Source: CALKJU01 sp035326425 (GTDB taxonomy: Bacteria > Pseudomonadota > Alphaproteobacteria > Geminicoccales > Geminicoccaceae). Taken from it: 64,000 bases of DNA. The stretch spans positions 1-64,000 of the forward strand of contig DAOLFG010000020.1 in assembly GCA_035326425.1 (NCBI GenBank), read 5' to 3'. Shown in pieces: positions 52,999-61,896 of this stretch. The translations under genes were made by a program, and so were the position numbers. The notes under the pieces were generated by a model. The model saw only the letters and a list, made by a program, of their open reading frames with translations. It had not been told where the DNA came from and did not search any database. Positions within the stretch are counted from its first letter, which is position 1. The number at the start of each line of letters is the position of its first letter.

Positions 52999-53922
52999 AT
53001 GTCGGCTGGGCTGGCACGTCGTGGCATCGAATGGCCGACGGTGACGCTGTTCGGCGGCATCTATCTGGCCTTCGGCCTGCTGACCTGGTGGGCGACGGCG
53101 TTGCCCTGGTGGCTGGTGATGCCGCTGGGCAGCTATCTCGTCTGCCTGCACGGCTCGGCCCAGCACGAGGCGCTGCACGGCCATCCCACCCGGCACAACG
53201 GGCTCAACGAGCTGATCGCCTCGCCGGCGCTGGGGCTGTGGTACCCCTACCGCCGCTATGCCAGGCTGCACCGCACCCATCATCGCAACGAGCTGCTGAC
53301 CGACCCGCAGGCCGATCCGGAGAGCTGGTACATGCTGCCGGAGCGCTGGGCCGGGCTGCCGCCGGTGCTGCAGGCGCTGTACCGCCTCAACAACACGCTG
53401 GCCGGCCGGCTGACGATCGGGCCGGCGGTGTCGATGGCGCGCTTCGCCGTCAGCGAGCTGCGCGACCTCCTGGCCGGCGACCGCGAGGTGGCGGTGGCTT
53501 GGCTGCTTCACCTGCCGGCGGTGGCGCTGGTGTTTTGGTGGGTCGTGACGGTGTGCGGCATCCCGTTGTGGGAATACCTGCTGCTGTTCGTCTATCCCGG
53601 CACCTCGCTGATGCTGCTGCGCTCCTATTGCGAGCACCGGGCGCACGAGACGATCGACGGCCGGACGATGGTCGTCGAGGCCGGGCCGGTGTTCGGCCTG
53701 CTCTACCTCAACAACAACCTGCATGCTGCGCATCACGAGGCGCCGGGGCTGGCCTGGTACGAGCTGCCGGCCTATTACCGCGCCCACCGTGCCGAGCTGC
53801 TGGCGCGCAACGGCGGCTACCTGGCGCTGGGCTATGGCGAGCTGATCCGCCGCTACGCCTTCAGTGCCAAGGAGAGCGTCGCCCACCCGCTGGCCGGCCA
53901 TCCGAAGAGGGTTTCCGCATGA
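52999..53922 (+). CDS. Membrane fatty-acid-desaturase-family protein
   Basis: This 307-residue membrane di-iron protein has all three histidine boxes: H56EALH60 followed by GH, HRTHH (91-95) and NNLHAAHHEAP near 240. About four to six hydrophobic segments separate them. Family members desaturate or hydroxylate lipids, or modify carotenoids and small amines. The gene overlaps the next one (FAD oxidoreductase) by ATGA, so both likely act on one pathway. Substrate is unknown. Confidence 0.88.
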   Translation: MSAGLARRGIEWPTVTLFGGIYLAFGLLTWWATALPWWLVMPLGSYLVCLHGSAQHEALHGHPTRHNGLNELIASPALGLWYPYRRYARLHRTHHRNELLTDPQADPESWYMLPERWAGLPPVLQALYRLNNTLAGRLTIGPAVSMARFAVSELRDLLAGDREVAVAWLLHLPAVALVFWWVVTVCGIPLWEYLLLFVYPGTSLMLLRSYCEHRAHETIDGRTMVVEAGPVFGLLYLNNNLHAAHHEAPGLAWYELPAYYRAHRAELLARNGGYLALGYGELIRRYAFSAKESVAHPLAGHPKRVSA

Positions 53923-55265
53923 CCATCAGCCACCTGCCGAGCCACGCCGCCTATGTCGTCGTGGGTGCGGGCATGCACGGCATGTCGACGGCCTGGCACT
54001 TGGCGATGGCGCTGGAGACGTCGGGTCGCGGCAAGGGCTCGGACGTGCTGCTGCTCGACAAGACCGGGCCGGGTGCCGGTGCCACCGGCATCGCCTGCGG
54101 CTGCGTGCGCAATCTCTACATGACCTCGCCGCTGCACGCGATCCTGCGCCACTCGGTCGACGTCTGGGAGAGCGACCCGGTCAATTTCGGCTTCCAGCAG
54201 GTCGGCTACGTCTCGGTCGGCGAGGCCAACCAGCAGGCCGACTACGAGAAGATCCACGAGAGCCAGAACGGTGTCGGCTACCGCTCGGATCTCTATGTCG
54301 GCCCGGACGCGCGGAAATTCCTCGAGGGCATCTGGCCGGACTTCAACACCGAGCGTGCCGACTGCGTGCTGCACGAGCGGCCTTCGGGCTATGCCGGCAC
54401 GCACACGGCGGTGCGCGGGCTGAAGGAGAAGTGCGACCAGTGGGGCGTGCGCCAGGTCTACGGCGTCGGCGTCGAAGGTTACGACATGACCGGCGGGCGG
54501 ATCACCGCCGTCCGCACCACCGAGGGCGATGTCAGGGCCGACTGCGTGGTGATCGCCGCCGGCGCCTGGATGCCGCAACACTGGGAGTGGCTGGGCAAGC
54601 CCGACAGGCTCGACATGCGCTATCCCGACGGCGGTATCGCCGAGAGCCAGGACATGTGGACGTTCTGGCGGCTGCTCGAGGGCGAGGTGCTTCTCAACGG
54701 CTCGAGCTACCGCACCGCCGACGACCGCGACCCGCCGGTGCTGCATGTCGAGCTGATGAACACGCCGGTCGTCACCGAGGACGGCCACGAGTTCGAGGGC
54801 AAGCACTTCTATACCTATGTGCGCTACGCCGCGGAGCGGATCGGGGCACCGGGCGTGCAGGGCGGGACGATCCCGATCAGGCTCGGCCCCAGGGCGGTGC
54901 TGGAGCCCTACGGCCACGCCAACGACGAGTACCAGGCCGATCCCTGGTTCGCCGACTATTACTGCGCCACGCTGTCCTACCTGATGGACCGCTTCAAGGG
55001 CTGCCGGCAGCACTACAAGAAGCGCCGCAACGGCGGCATCGGCGCCTTCACGCCGGACAACGTGCCGATCTTCGGCTGGGTGGCCGACAACGCCTACATG
55101 CTGGCCGACAGCAATCACGGCTTCAAGATGATCGGCGTCGGCAAGCTGGTGGCACGGCACCTGGTCGAAGGTGCCAGGGTGGCGGAGCTGGAGCCGTTCG
55201 CGCCGACGCGGTTCGCGGAAGGCCGGACCTTCGGGGACAGGAACTCGAACTGTCCTTGGGTCTAG
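53919..55265 (+). CDS. FAD-dependent oxidoreductase (DAO/glycine-oxidase type)
   Basis: This 448-residue flavoprotein has an N-terminal dinucleotide fold (AYVVVGAGMHGMSTAWHLA, Gly-x-Gly-x-x-Gly) and the DAO-family layout, ending in ADSNHGFKMIGVGKLVARHLVEG. DAO enzymes oxidise amino acids, N-methyl amines or similar substrates. Unusual inserts occur in the middle (about 240-330), so the substrate cannot be deduced. It is coupled to the desaturase gene. The ATG lies in the ATGA overlap. Confidence 0.87.
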   Translation: MTISHLPSHAAYVVVGAGMHGMSTAWHLAMALETSGRGKGSDVLLLDKTGPGAGATGIACGCVRNLYMTSPLHAILRHSVDVWESDPVNFGFQQVGYVSVGEANQQADYEKIHESQNGVGYRSDLYVGPDARKFLEGIWPDFNTERADCVLHERPSGYAGTHTAVRGLKEKCDQWGVRQVYGVGVEGYDMTGGRITAVRTTEGDVRADCVVIAAGAWMPQHWEWLGKPDRLDMRYPDGGIAESQDMWTFWRLLEGEVLLNGSSYRTADDRDPPVLHVELMNTPVVTEDGHEFEGKHFYTYVRYAAERIGAPGVQGGTIPIRLGPRAVLEPYGHANDEYQADPWFADYYCATLSYLMDRFKGCRQHYKKRRNGGIGAFTPDNVPIFGWVADNAYMLADSNHGFKMIGVGKLVARHLVEGARVAELEPFAPTRFAEGRTFGDRNSNCPWV

Positions 55266-55335
55266 CGAGGCGTCGTCACCACGGCCGGCGGTCGCCTGCT
55301 CGACGAGACCGCCCCGACCACCACTGCATCGAACG

Positions 55336-55381
55336 CCGGACGGAACGAGGGGGCCGGCCGGCTCCGCCTCGTTCCGTCCGG
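55336..55381. terminator. Strong bidirectional hairpin terminator
   Basis: The arms CCGGACGGAACGAGG and CCTCGTTCCGTCCGG are a perfect 15-bp inverted repeat around a 16-base GC-rich loop. It stands between the convergent FAD-oxidoreductase and RTX genes, where it can end transcription from both sides. No long T-run is seen. Confidence 0.75.
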
Positions 55382-55390
55382 AACTCGTGG

Positions 55391-56926
55391 TCAGAGAATG
55401 AAGTCGCCGGCGCTCAGCGAGCCGACATTGTGGACGGTGATCTCGAAGTCGACGGTGTCGCGGTTGGCGTCGACATTGCCCTGGATCAGCACGTCGTTGC
55501 CGATGATGCCCCAGCGGATCTGCATCGCACCGGTGAACTCGCCGTAGCCGACGAAGCTGAAGTGCTGGCCGCCGATCGCATCGAACTGGAAGTGGTCGTA
55601 GCCGTGCTCGAAGCCCCAGACATGGTCGCGGCCGGCGTTGAACGAGGCGTCGCCGTTGGCGAAGGCGAAGGTGTCGTAGCCGAGGCCGCTGTACATGTTG
55701 TCGACGCCGGTGCCGCCGCGCATCGTCGAGCCGACATTGCCGCCGACCAGGGTGTCGTTGCCGGCGCCGCCGTAGAGGGCGTCCCAGGAGCCGCTGCCGC
55801 CGGTGATGGCGTCGTCGCCGTCGCCGCCATACAGCAGGTCGTAGCCTTCCCCGCCGGAGAGGAAGTCGTTGCCGGCGCCGCCATAGGCGGTGTCGTTGCC
55901 GGTGCCGCCGTACATCTGCTCGACATTGTCGCCGCCCAGCAGCACGTCGTTGCCGGCATCGCCGTAGTGCGTGGCGCCGGTGGTGCCGTAGCTGAACAGT
56001 GCGTCGTTGCCGTCGCCGCCATACATGGCGCCCGAGCCGCGGACCTGCAGGCTGTCGTTGCCGCCGGCACCGATCACGACGTCGATGCCGAAGCCGCCGT
56101 CGACCACGTCGTTGCCGGCACCGCCATAGGCGTAGTCGTTGTCGGCACCGCCATAGACGATGTCGTCGCCGTTGCCGCCCGCCACGACGTCGTTGCCGGC
56201 GAGGCCCCAGATGCGGTCGTTGCCATTGTCGCCATAGACCAGGTCGCCGCCATTGCCGCCCTGCATCTGGTCGTTGCCCTCGCCGCCGAACAGGCTGTCG
56301 TTGCCGTCGTCGCCGAGCATCGAATCGTCGCCGTTGCCGCCATAGGCGGTGTCGTTGCCGAGCCCGCCATAGGTGCTGTCGCTGCCGTTGCCGCCGTAGA
56401 GCCAGTCGGTCTCGGAGCCGCCGTAGAGAACGTCGTTGCCGTCGCCGCCGAACAGCTGGTCGTAGCCGCTGTCGGCCATCAGCAGGTCGTTGCCGCTGTC
56501 GCCCTGCATGTAGTCGTTGCCGCTGCCGGCCGAGGCGTAGTCGTTGCCTTCGGCACCGGCCATGTTGTCGTCGCCGGCGCCGCCCCACATGCCGTCGTCG
56601 CCGGCACCGGCGCTGATCCAGTCGTTGCCGTCGCCGCCGTCGAGCTGGTCGACATCGGCGCCGCCATAGAGCGCGTCGTTGCCGAGCGCACCGAACAGGC
56701 GGTCGAAGCCGTTGCCGCCATAGAGGACGTCGTTGCCGGCGCCGCCATAGACGAGGTCGTTGCCGTCGACGCCGGCCACCACGTCATTGCCGCCCAGGGC
56801 GTCGTAGGTGTCGTTGCCGCTCGACAGGGTCACATTGTCGTCGCCTTCGCTGGCGAAGTAGAAGATCGGGCCGTTCCAGATCAGACCGCCCGTCACGTTC
56901 GACAGATTGCCGTTGATCGTGGACAT
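55391..56926 (-). CDS. RTX (hemolysin-type calcium-binding) secreted protein
   Basis: This 511-residue protein is almost entirely glycine/aspartate nonapeptide repeats (GNDxLxGGx type). Residues 28-297 hold 30 repeats in unbroken nine-residue phase, then about ten more with two short breaks to about residue 400. The C-terminal 110 residues are not repeats (WGFEHGYDHFQFDAIGG, end SLSAGDFIL), matching the uncleaved type I secretion signal of RTX proteins. There is no Sec signal. No enzymatic domain is seen, so it may be a surface or matrix protein. AGGAGG stands before the ATG at 56926. No type I secretion genes lie nearby. Confidence 0.9.
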   Translation of the reverse strand: MSTINGNLSNVTGGLIWNGPIFYFASEGDDNVTLSSGNDTYDALGGNDVVAGVDGNDLVYGGAGNDVLYGGNGFDRLFGALGNDALYGGADVDQLDGGDGNDWISAGAGDDGMWGGAGDDNMAGAEGNDYASAGSGNDYMQGDSGNDLLMADSGYDQLFGGDGNDVLYGGSETDWLYGGNGSDSTYGGLGNDTAYGGNGDDSMLGDDGNDSLFGGEGNDQMQGGNGGDLVYGDNGNDRIWGLAGNDVVAGGNGDDIVYGGADNDYAYGGAGNDVVDGGFGIDVVIGAGGNDSLQVRGSGAMYGGDGNDALFSYGTTGATHYGDAGNDVLLGGDNVEQMYGGTGNDTAYGGAGNDFLSGGEGYDLLYGGDGDDAITGGSGSWDALYGGAGNDTLVGGNVGSTMRGGTGVDNMYSGLGYDTFAFANGDASFNAGRDHVWGFEHGYDHFQFDAIGGQHFSFVGYGEFTGAMQIRWGIIGNDVLIQGNVDANRDTVDFEITVHNVGSLSAGDFIL

Positions 56927-57096
56927 GGTAGGTCCTCCTGGCCGCTCGCGCGGTATTGGGGTATCGGAGGCGGCCATCGGTTCCGGTGATGGTCTCGCCT
57001 TCGCGTCACCGGTGATTTGACCGCATCACGGCGGGGAGGACTTGTGTCGCAGAGCACAGCTTTGCCGGCGGCGAGGCCGCCGGGCTGTGCTTCAGA

Positions 57097-57900
57097 TCAC
57101 GGAAGTCGTGGGTTGTCGCGGACGAGCGAGGCCACGAAGGCGGTGTCGTCGCCGGCCAGCACGTCGATCAGGCCGGCCGCCAGCGCCTCGCGGATCGGCG
57201 GCAGGTCGTCGAGGCCGCGCTCGCGCCGCCAGGCGAGCCTGTCGGGCCGGGGGATGGTGACGCGCACCGCGACGCCGATCCCGTGCAGCGCCCGGGCGTC
57301 GTCGGGATGGAACATGTCCCACTCGATCGACACCGAGGCCGCTGACGCGCGACGGGCGATGCCGGCGATATCGACATGGCGGGCGTGGGTGATCAGCTCG
57401 GTGCGGGTCCCGGGCAGACGCTGCTGCACCCGCAGCAGCGAGGGATGGTCGAAGGAGATCACCAGCACGTCGGCCAGATGATCGGCCAGCACGGCGGGCA
57501 GCAGCTCGATCAGCCGCTCGGCGCGGCGGCGCTCCTTGATCTCGACCAGCAGGCCCATGCCGTGCGTCCGGGCGGTCGCCAGCGCCTCGGCCAGGGTCGG
57601 CACGAGCGTGCCGGCATATCGCGCATCCTTCCAGGCACCGGCATCGAGCCTGCGCAGCTCGGCCAGGGTGAAGTCGGCGACGCGGCCGGTGCCGTCGGTG
57701 GTGCGGTCGAGGATCTCGTCGTGCAGCAGCACGATCTGGTCGTCGGCGGTGAGCACGACGTCGATCTCGCAGACCGTTGCGCCGTGCCGCGCGCCCTCGA
57801 CCAGCGCCGGCAGGGTGTTCTCAGGCGCGGCGATGCTGTGGCCGCGATGGGCGCAGACATGGACGCGGCCGGCCTCGGAGGCGAGCGGGCGGTAGGGCAT
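57097..57900 (-). CDS. Glycerophosphodiester phosphodiesterase (UgpQ-like)
   Basis: This 267-residue enzyme has the canonical GDPD motifs: CAHRGHSIAAPENTLPAL with the catalytic His-Arg, CEIDVVLTADDQIVLLHDEILDRTTDGTG with the metal-binding Glu and Asp and the second His, and a Lys/Glu pair in LLVEIKE. It would cleave glycerophosphodiesters to sn-glycerol 3-phosphate and an alcohol. No signal peptide is present, so it acts in the cytoplasm. It is the last gene of the Ugp-like transport operon, eight bases after the previous gene. Confidence 0.9.
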   Translation of the reverse strand: MPYRPLASEAGRVHVCAHRGHSIAAPENTLPALVEGARHGATVCEIDVVLTADDQIVLLHDEILDRTTDGTGRVADFTLAELRRLDAGAWKDARYAGTLVPTLAEALATARTHGMGLLVEIKERRRAERLIELLPAVLADHLADVLVISFDHPSLLRVQQRLPGTRTELITHARHVDIAGIARRASAASVSIEWDMFHPDDARALHGIGVAVRVTIPRPDRLAWRRERGLDDLPPIREALAAGLIDVLAGDDTAFVASLVRDNPRLP

Positions 57901-57908
57901 GAAGTGCC

Positions 57909-58961
57909 TCAGGCGGGGGCGATGGTGACGGCCAGGGCCTCGTGGTCGGAGATGGCCACGCCCGCGTCATCGACGGCCGGGACGACGGCGGGGTCGCAGC
58001 AGCGCAGGCCGCGCGCGAACAGCCAGTCGATCTTGCCGAAGGGCGGCTTCGGCGTGCCGTCGGGACGGGTGCGCTGGGTGGCGGCGAGCGGGACGTTGCA
58101 GGACCGCCAGTCATAGCCGCGGCCGGCCAGCTCGGCGAACATCGGCTCCCAGGGCTGGGGCTCGACGAGGCGGTGCGGGTCGACGGCCAGCGCCGGATCC
58201 GTGGCGCGGCGATGCTTGTCCTCGAGCTCGAAGGTGTTGGTGTTGAAGTCGCCGCCGATCAGCACCGGCACGCCCGGGGCGTGGGCGTCGATGGCGTCCA
58301 GCATGGCGCGGGTCTGCAGCAGGCGGTCGGCCGGGCCGGTATGGCTCTCGTAGTGAGCGGAGGCCAACAGCACGGGGCGGCCGCCGACCTCGATCTCGGC
58401 CATCATGGCGATGCGGCCGCCGACGCGGCGCTCGCCGAACGCGCCGTCGAACCAGCGGCCGGAGGTCTCCAGCCGCACCAGCGCCGGCCGGCGCAGCGGC
58501 AGGGCCGAGACGATGCCACCGCCATGCAGCCCGGCGCTGTTCTGCTGGCCGGCGTGCCAGGCGCGCTCGCGGGCGTCGCCGAGATCCAGCTCGACGAACT
58601 CGGCGCCGAAGGTCCAGCCGGCTTCCAGGCTGCGTGCCAGCTCGGCGATGGTGTGGCGGTTGCCCGAGCGGGCCATGCCGAGGTCGACCTCGCAGAGCAG
58701 CAGCACATCGGCCCGCTGCGCCGCCAGCAGGGCGATCGAAGGCTCGAGGTATTTCAGGCGCTCGGCATTCCAGAACACGATGCGGGCGCTGTCGCCGGCG
58801 CCGCGCGCGGCCGGCGGGGGGACGCATTCGACGGCATGCAGGCAGGCGAAGCCGGCGAAAGCGGCGTGGAAGCTCTCCGCCGTCACCGGCCGGCCCAGCA
58901 CGGCCGCGCGCGCCTCGGCGGCCGGCAGATCGAGCTGCGGCACCGTGCGGGTCACGAGCAT
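57909..58961 (-). CDS. Endonuclease/exonuclease/phosphatase-fold hydrolase
   Basis: This 350-residue protein is of the DNase I-like (EEP) fold. FWNAERLK gives the first Asn, LLCEVDLGM the metal-binding Glu, GGDFNTNT the Asp/Asn pair and ISDHEALAV the final Asp-His. EEP enzymes cut phosphodiesters in nucleic acids, inositol phosphates or lipids such as sphingomyelin. Lack of a signal peptide and the operon setting suggest an imported organophosphodiester as substrate. It overlaps the GDPD-like gene upstream by ten bases. Confidence 0.85.
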   Translation of the reverse strand: MLVTRTVPQLDLPAAEARAAVLGRPVTAESFHAAFAGFACLHAVECVPPPAARGAGDSARIVFWNAERLKYLEPSIALLAAQRADVLLLCEVDLGMARSGNRHTIAELARSLEAGWTFGAEFVELDLGDARERAWHAGQQNSAGLHGGGIVSALPLRRPALVRLETSGRWFDGAFGERRVGGRIAMMAEIEVGGRPVLLASAHYESHTGPADRLLQTRAMLDAIDAHAPGVPVLIGGDFNTNTFELEDKHRRATDPALAVDPHRLVEPQPWEPMFAELAGRGYDWRSCNVPLAATQRTRPDGTPKPPFGKIDWLFARGLRCCDPAVVPAVDDAGVAISDHEALAVTIAPA

Positions 58962-59779
58962 GCGGAAATCTCCCGGACCATCGGTCCCAGCGCATCGGGG
59001 TCGTTGGTGGTGATCTGGTGGCAGCCGGCGGCGACCAGCCGCTCGAGGATGCCGCGCAGGTCCGGGCGACCGGCATCGACGGTCCAGGCGTCGATCTCGG
59101 CGCCGTTGCCCTTCGTCAGCTCGACCAGGTTCACGCCGACGCCGAGGCCGGCGAGGATCAGGTCGGCCTCGATGTAGTAGATCGAGGCATCCGGCGCGAT
59201 GTCCTGCATCCGCTCGGCGAGGCGGCGGAAGTCGGCGGCGGTCCTGGCCGTCTCGGCCTCGGGCATCTCGCCGGGATCGAAGCCGCGATGCAGGCCCGGT
59301 GCCGCTGCCGCGAGGCGGCAGATGGCGGCCCAGTCGTAGCCGCCGGCGATGAAGGCCGAGGCATCGCCGCCCAGGACCTCGCGGAGCCGGTCCAGCACGG
59401 TCGGCGTCAGGCTGCCGTCCGGCTCCTTGATGTCGAGCTGGACGAGGCCGGTCGGCGGCAGGCGGTGGCGACGGACGGCGGCCACGACCTCGTCGAGGAA
59501 CAGCGGCGGCTCGGCCAGCACGGCGCCGTCGGGGCCGCGCTGGCGCAGGCGCTCGACCTCGGCGCGGGTGGCGGCGACGACCGGCCCGGTGCCGGTGGTC
59601 TCGCGGTCCAGCGTCAGGTCGTGCAGGCAGACGAAGTGGCCGTCGCCTGTCAGCACGAGGTCGACCTCGCAGGCGGCGCGCCCGGCCAGCGCCGCTTCGA
59701 GATTGGCGCGGAGAAAGACCGGATCGCTGTGGCGGCGGCGGAGCTGGTGCCATTTCAGGCGCGGCGGCTCGCGCCTCAT
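58952..59779 (-). CDS. Divergent glycerophosphodiester-phosphodiesterase-like protein
   Basis: This 275-residue GDPD-family protein has an altered start: the usual AHRG...PENT region reads WHQLRRRHSDPVFLRANLEAAL. The later motifs are good (CEVDLVLTGDGHFVCLHDLTLDRETTGTG). The His that replaces the canonical catalytic His-Arg is uncertain. It stands between the ATPase gene (ATGA overlap) and the EEP gene, so the substrate likely enters through this transporter. It may process a different head group from the canonical GDPD encoded at 57097-57900. Confidence 0.8.
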   Translation of the reverse strand: MRREPPRLKWHQLRRRHSDPVFLRANLEAALAGRAACEVDLVLTGDGHFVCLHDLTLDRETTGTGPVVAATRAEVERLRQRGPDGAVLAEPPLFLDEVVAAVRRHRLPPTGLVQLDIKEPDGSLTPTVLDRLREVLGGDASAFIAGGYDWAAICRLAAAAPGLHRGFDPGEMPEAETARTAADFRRLAERMQDIAPDASIYYIEADLILAGLGVGVNLVELTKGNGAEIDAWTVDAGRPDLRGILERLVAAGCHQITTNDPDALGPMVREISACS

Positions 59780-60816
59780 GCGGCGATCCGGCGGCTGGTG
59801 GCGGCGTCGAAGAACAGCGTCGAGGCGACGCCGACGGGGAGCTGGTCGCCGACCGCGAAGCGCGCCACCGCACCGGCCTCCAGCGCGTGCAGCCGGCCGA
59901 GCGGCGTCGAGAGGTGGTAGATGGTCTCGCGGCCGTGCGGCTCGAGATCCTCGATGCGCGACGGCAGGTCGCCCGAGCCGAGCCGCAGGTCTTCCGGCCG
60001 GATGCCGGCGACGACGCGGCCGTTGGCATTGGCCGGGCAAGGCAGCTCGGCCTCGCCCAGCCGGACGCGGCCGGCGGCGGCGCTGCCCTCGATCAGGTTG
60101 ATGGGCGGCGAGCCGATGAAGCTGGCGACGAACAGGCTGTCCGGGCGCTGGTAGAGGTCCTCGGCGGTGCCGATCTGCTCGATGCGGCCCTTGCTCATGC
60201 AGATGATCCGGTCGGCCATCGTCGTGGCCTCGATCTGGTCGTGGGTGACCAGGATGGTGGTGACGCCGAGGCTGCGCTGCAGCCGGCGGATCTCGCCGCG
60301 CATGGTCAGGCGCAACGAGGCGTCGAGGTTGGAGAGCGGCTCGTCGAGCAGCAGCAGCTGCGGCTGCTTCACCAGGGCCCGGGCCAGAGCGACGCGCTGC
60401 TGCTGGCCGCCGGACATTTCCGACGGCTTGCGCTGCAGCAGCTCCTCGACCTGGACGAGGCGGGCCATCTCGGTGGCGCGCCGCTCCGCCTCGTCCCTGG
60501 GCACGTCCTTGAAGCGCAGGGGAAAGCGGATGTTGTCGGCGGCGCTCATGTGCGGATAGAGCGCGTAGGACTGGAAGACGATGCCGACATTGCGGTCGCG
60601 CGCCTCGACCTCGTTGACGCGCGCACCGTCGAACCGGATGTCGCCCTGGCTCGGCTCGTAGATGCCGGCCAGCATGAACAGGGTCGTCGACTTGCCGCAG
60701 CCCGAGGGGCCCAGGATGGCGACGAACTCGCCGTCGGCGATGTCGAGGTCGGTGGGCTCGACCGCCGTGACCTCGCCCCATCGCTTGCCGACGCGGTGCA
60801 GCTCGATGCGCGCCAT
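59776..60816 (-). CDS. Ugp-like ABC importer ATPase
   Basis: This 346-residue ATPase of the carbohydrate-uptake (MalK/UgpC) type has Walker A GPSGCGKST, signature MSGGQQQR, Walker B LLLLDEPLSNLD, switch His in VTHDQIEAT, and a TOBE-like C-terminal domain (NLIEGSAAAGRV; GIRPEDLRLG). Together with two permeases and the binding protein it forms a complete importer, followed by phosphodiesterase genes, hence the Ugp comparison. Confidence 0.92.
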   Translation of the reverse strand: MARIELHRVGKRWGEVTAVEPTDLDIADGEFVAILGPSGCGKSTTLFMLAGIYEPSQGDIRFDGARVNEVEARDRNVGIVFQSYALYPHMSAADNIRFPLRFKDVPRDEAERRATEMARLVQVEELLQRKPSEMSGGQQQRVALARALVKQPQLLLLDEPLSNLDASLRLTMRGEIRRLQRSLGVTTILVTHDQIEATTMADRIICMSKGRIEQIGTAEDLYQRPDSLFVASFIGSPPINLIEGSAAAGRVRLGEAELPCPANANGRVVAGIRPEDLRLGSGDLPSRIEDLEPHGRETIYHLSTPLGRLHALEAGAVARFAVGDQLPVGVASTLFFDAATSRRIAA

Positions 60817-60819
60817 GGG

Positions 60820-61896
60820 TCAGCCCTTGATCCCGCCGATGGTCATCTGCGTCAGGTATTTCTGGGTGAAGGTGTAGAGCAGCACGCTTGGCAGCACGTA
60901 GAACACGCCCATGGCCGACACCATGGCGTAGTCGGTGCCCATGACGTCCTCGCGCATCCAGAACAGATAGAGGCTCATCGTCCAGTTCGACTTGGCGAGC
61001 AGCAGGGTGCGGACGAAGACGTACTCCTCCCAGCCGCGCAGGAAGGCGAAGATGCCGACGGCGATCATGCCGACCTTGACCTGCGGCAGCACGACCAGGA
61101 GGAAGGCCTGCCGCCGCGAGGCGCCGTCGGTCATGGCGCTCATCTCGATGTCCCAGGGCACGGCGTCGAAGAAGCCCTTCATCACGAAGATGGCGAAGGG
61201 CAGCTCCAAGGCCGCGATGACCAGGATGACGCCGGTCAGCGTGTCGAGCAGGCCGATCCAGTGCATGAGCAGGAAGATCGGGATGATCAGCGTCATCGCC
61301 GGGAAGGCGTGCAGGACCAGCAGGCCCCTCAGGTAGTTGGCCCGGCCGGGAAACTCGTAGCGCGACAGGTAGTAGCCGGCGAGCGTGCTGACGACGAGCA
61401 CCAGCGTCATCTGCAGCAGCGCCAGCGTCAGCGAGTTGCCGAAGGCGACCCAGACGTTGGGGAACTTGGCGCCGACGCCGGAAGCGCCCTTCAAGGTGTC
61501 GGCGATATTGGGATTCCACAAGAACCGCCAGTTGTCGACATGCAGGTAGGGCCCGGTGAGCACCGCCACCAGCGCCAGGGTGACGAGGCCGAGGCCGATC
61601 TCCATCTGCCGCAGCCGCCGGCCCTCCTCCAGCGACAGCCGCAGGATCGACCAGAGCAGCAGGGCCGGCAGCACGACGCCGAGCGTGCGCCACAGCACCA
61701 GCGTGCTGGCGCCGGTACGGCCGGAGAAGGCGACGGTCACCAGCCACAGATAGGGGATGAGGATCGGCATCGAGCCGAGGACGAGGAAGGCGTAGAGCAG
61801 TGTGGTGGTCAGCCGCCGGCTGCGCCGCGAGCGGGCCGCCACGGCCTGCCAGTCGGTGGCCACGGCGGCGAGGCGCGGGAGTGCGGCGCTGCTCAC
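60820..61896 (-). CDS. ABC importer permease (UgpE/MalG-like) with extra membrane segments
   Basis: This 358-residue permease is about 75 residues longer than usual MalG-type subunits. The core (about 130-358) has EAA-type loop SAMTDGASRRQAFLLVVLPQVKVG. Between the first membrane segment (about 30-55) and the core, two further hydrophobic stretches (about 68-85 and 97-115) form the insertion. The GTG start overlaps the stop of the preceding permease gene (GTGA). Confidence 0.88.
   Translation of the reverse strand: MSSAALPRLAAVATDWQAVAARSRRSRRLTTTLLYAFLVLGSMPILIPYLWLVTVAFSGRTGASTLVLWRTLGVVLPALLLWSILRLSLEEGRRLRQMEIGLGLVTLALVAVLTGPYLHVDNWRFLWNPNIADTLKGASGVGAKFPNVWVAFGNSLTLALLQMTLVLVVSTLAGYYLSRYEFPGRANYLRGLLVLHAFPAMTLIIPIFLLMHWIGLLDTLTGVILVIAALELPFAIFVMKGFFDAVPWDIEMSAMTDGASRRQAFLLVVLPQVKVGMIAVGIFAFLRGWEEYVFVRTLLLAKSNWTMSLYLFWMREDVMGTDYAMVSAMGVFYVLPSVLLYTFTQKYLTQMTIGGIKG

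Noticed and set aside
56036..56845. Regular 27-bp repeats that might suggest a CRISPR array.
   Set aside because: The repeats are contiguous, variable and in frame with RTX nonapeptides; there are no unique spacers and no cas genes.
53864..56989. A plus-strand frame rich in Val-Ala repeats opposite the RTX gene.
   Set aside because: The repeats are the reverse reading of the RTX nonapeptide codons, which explains their nine-codon period.
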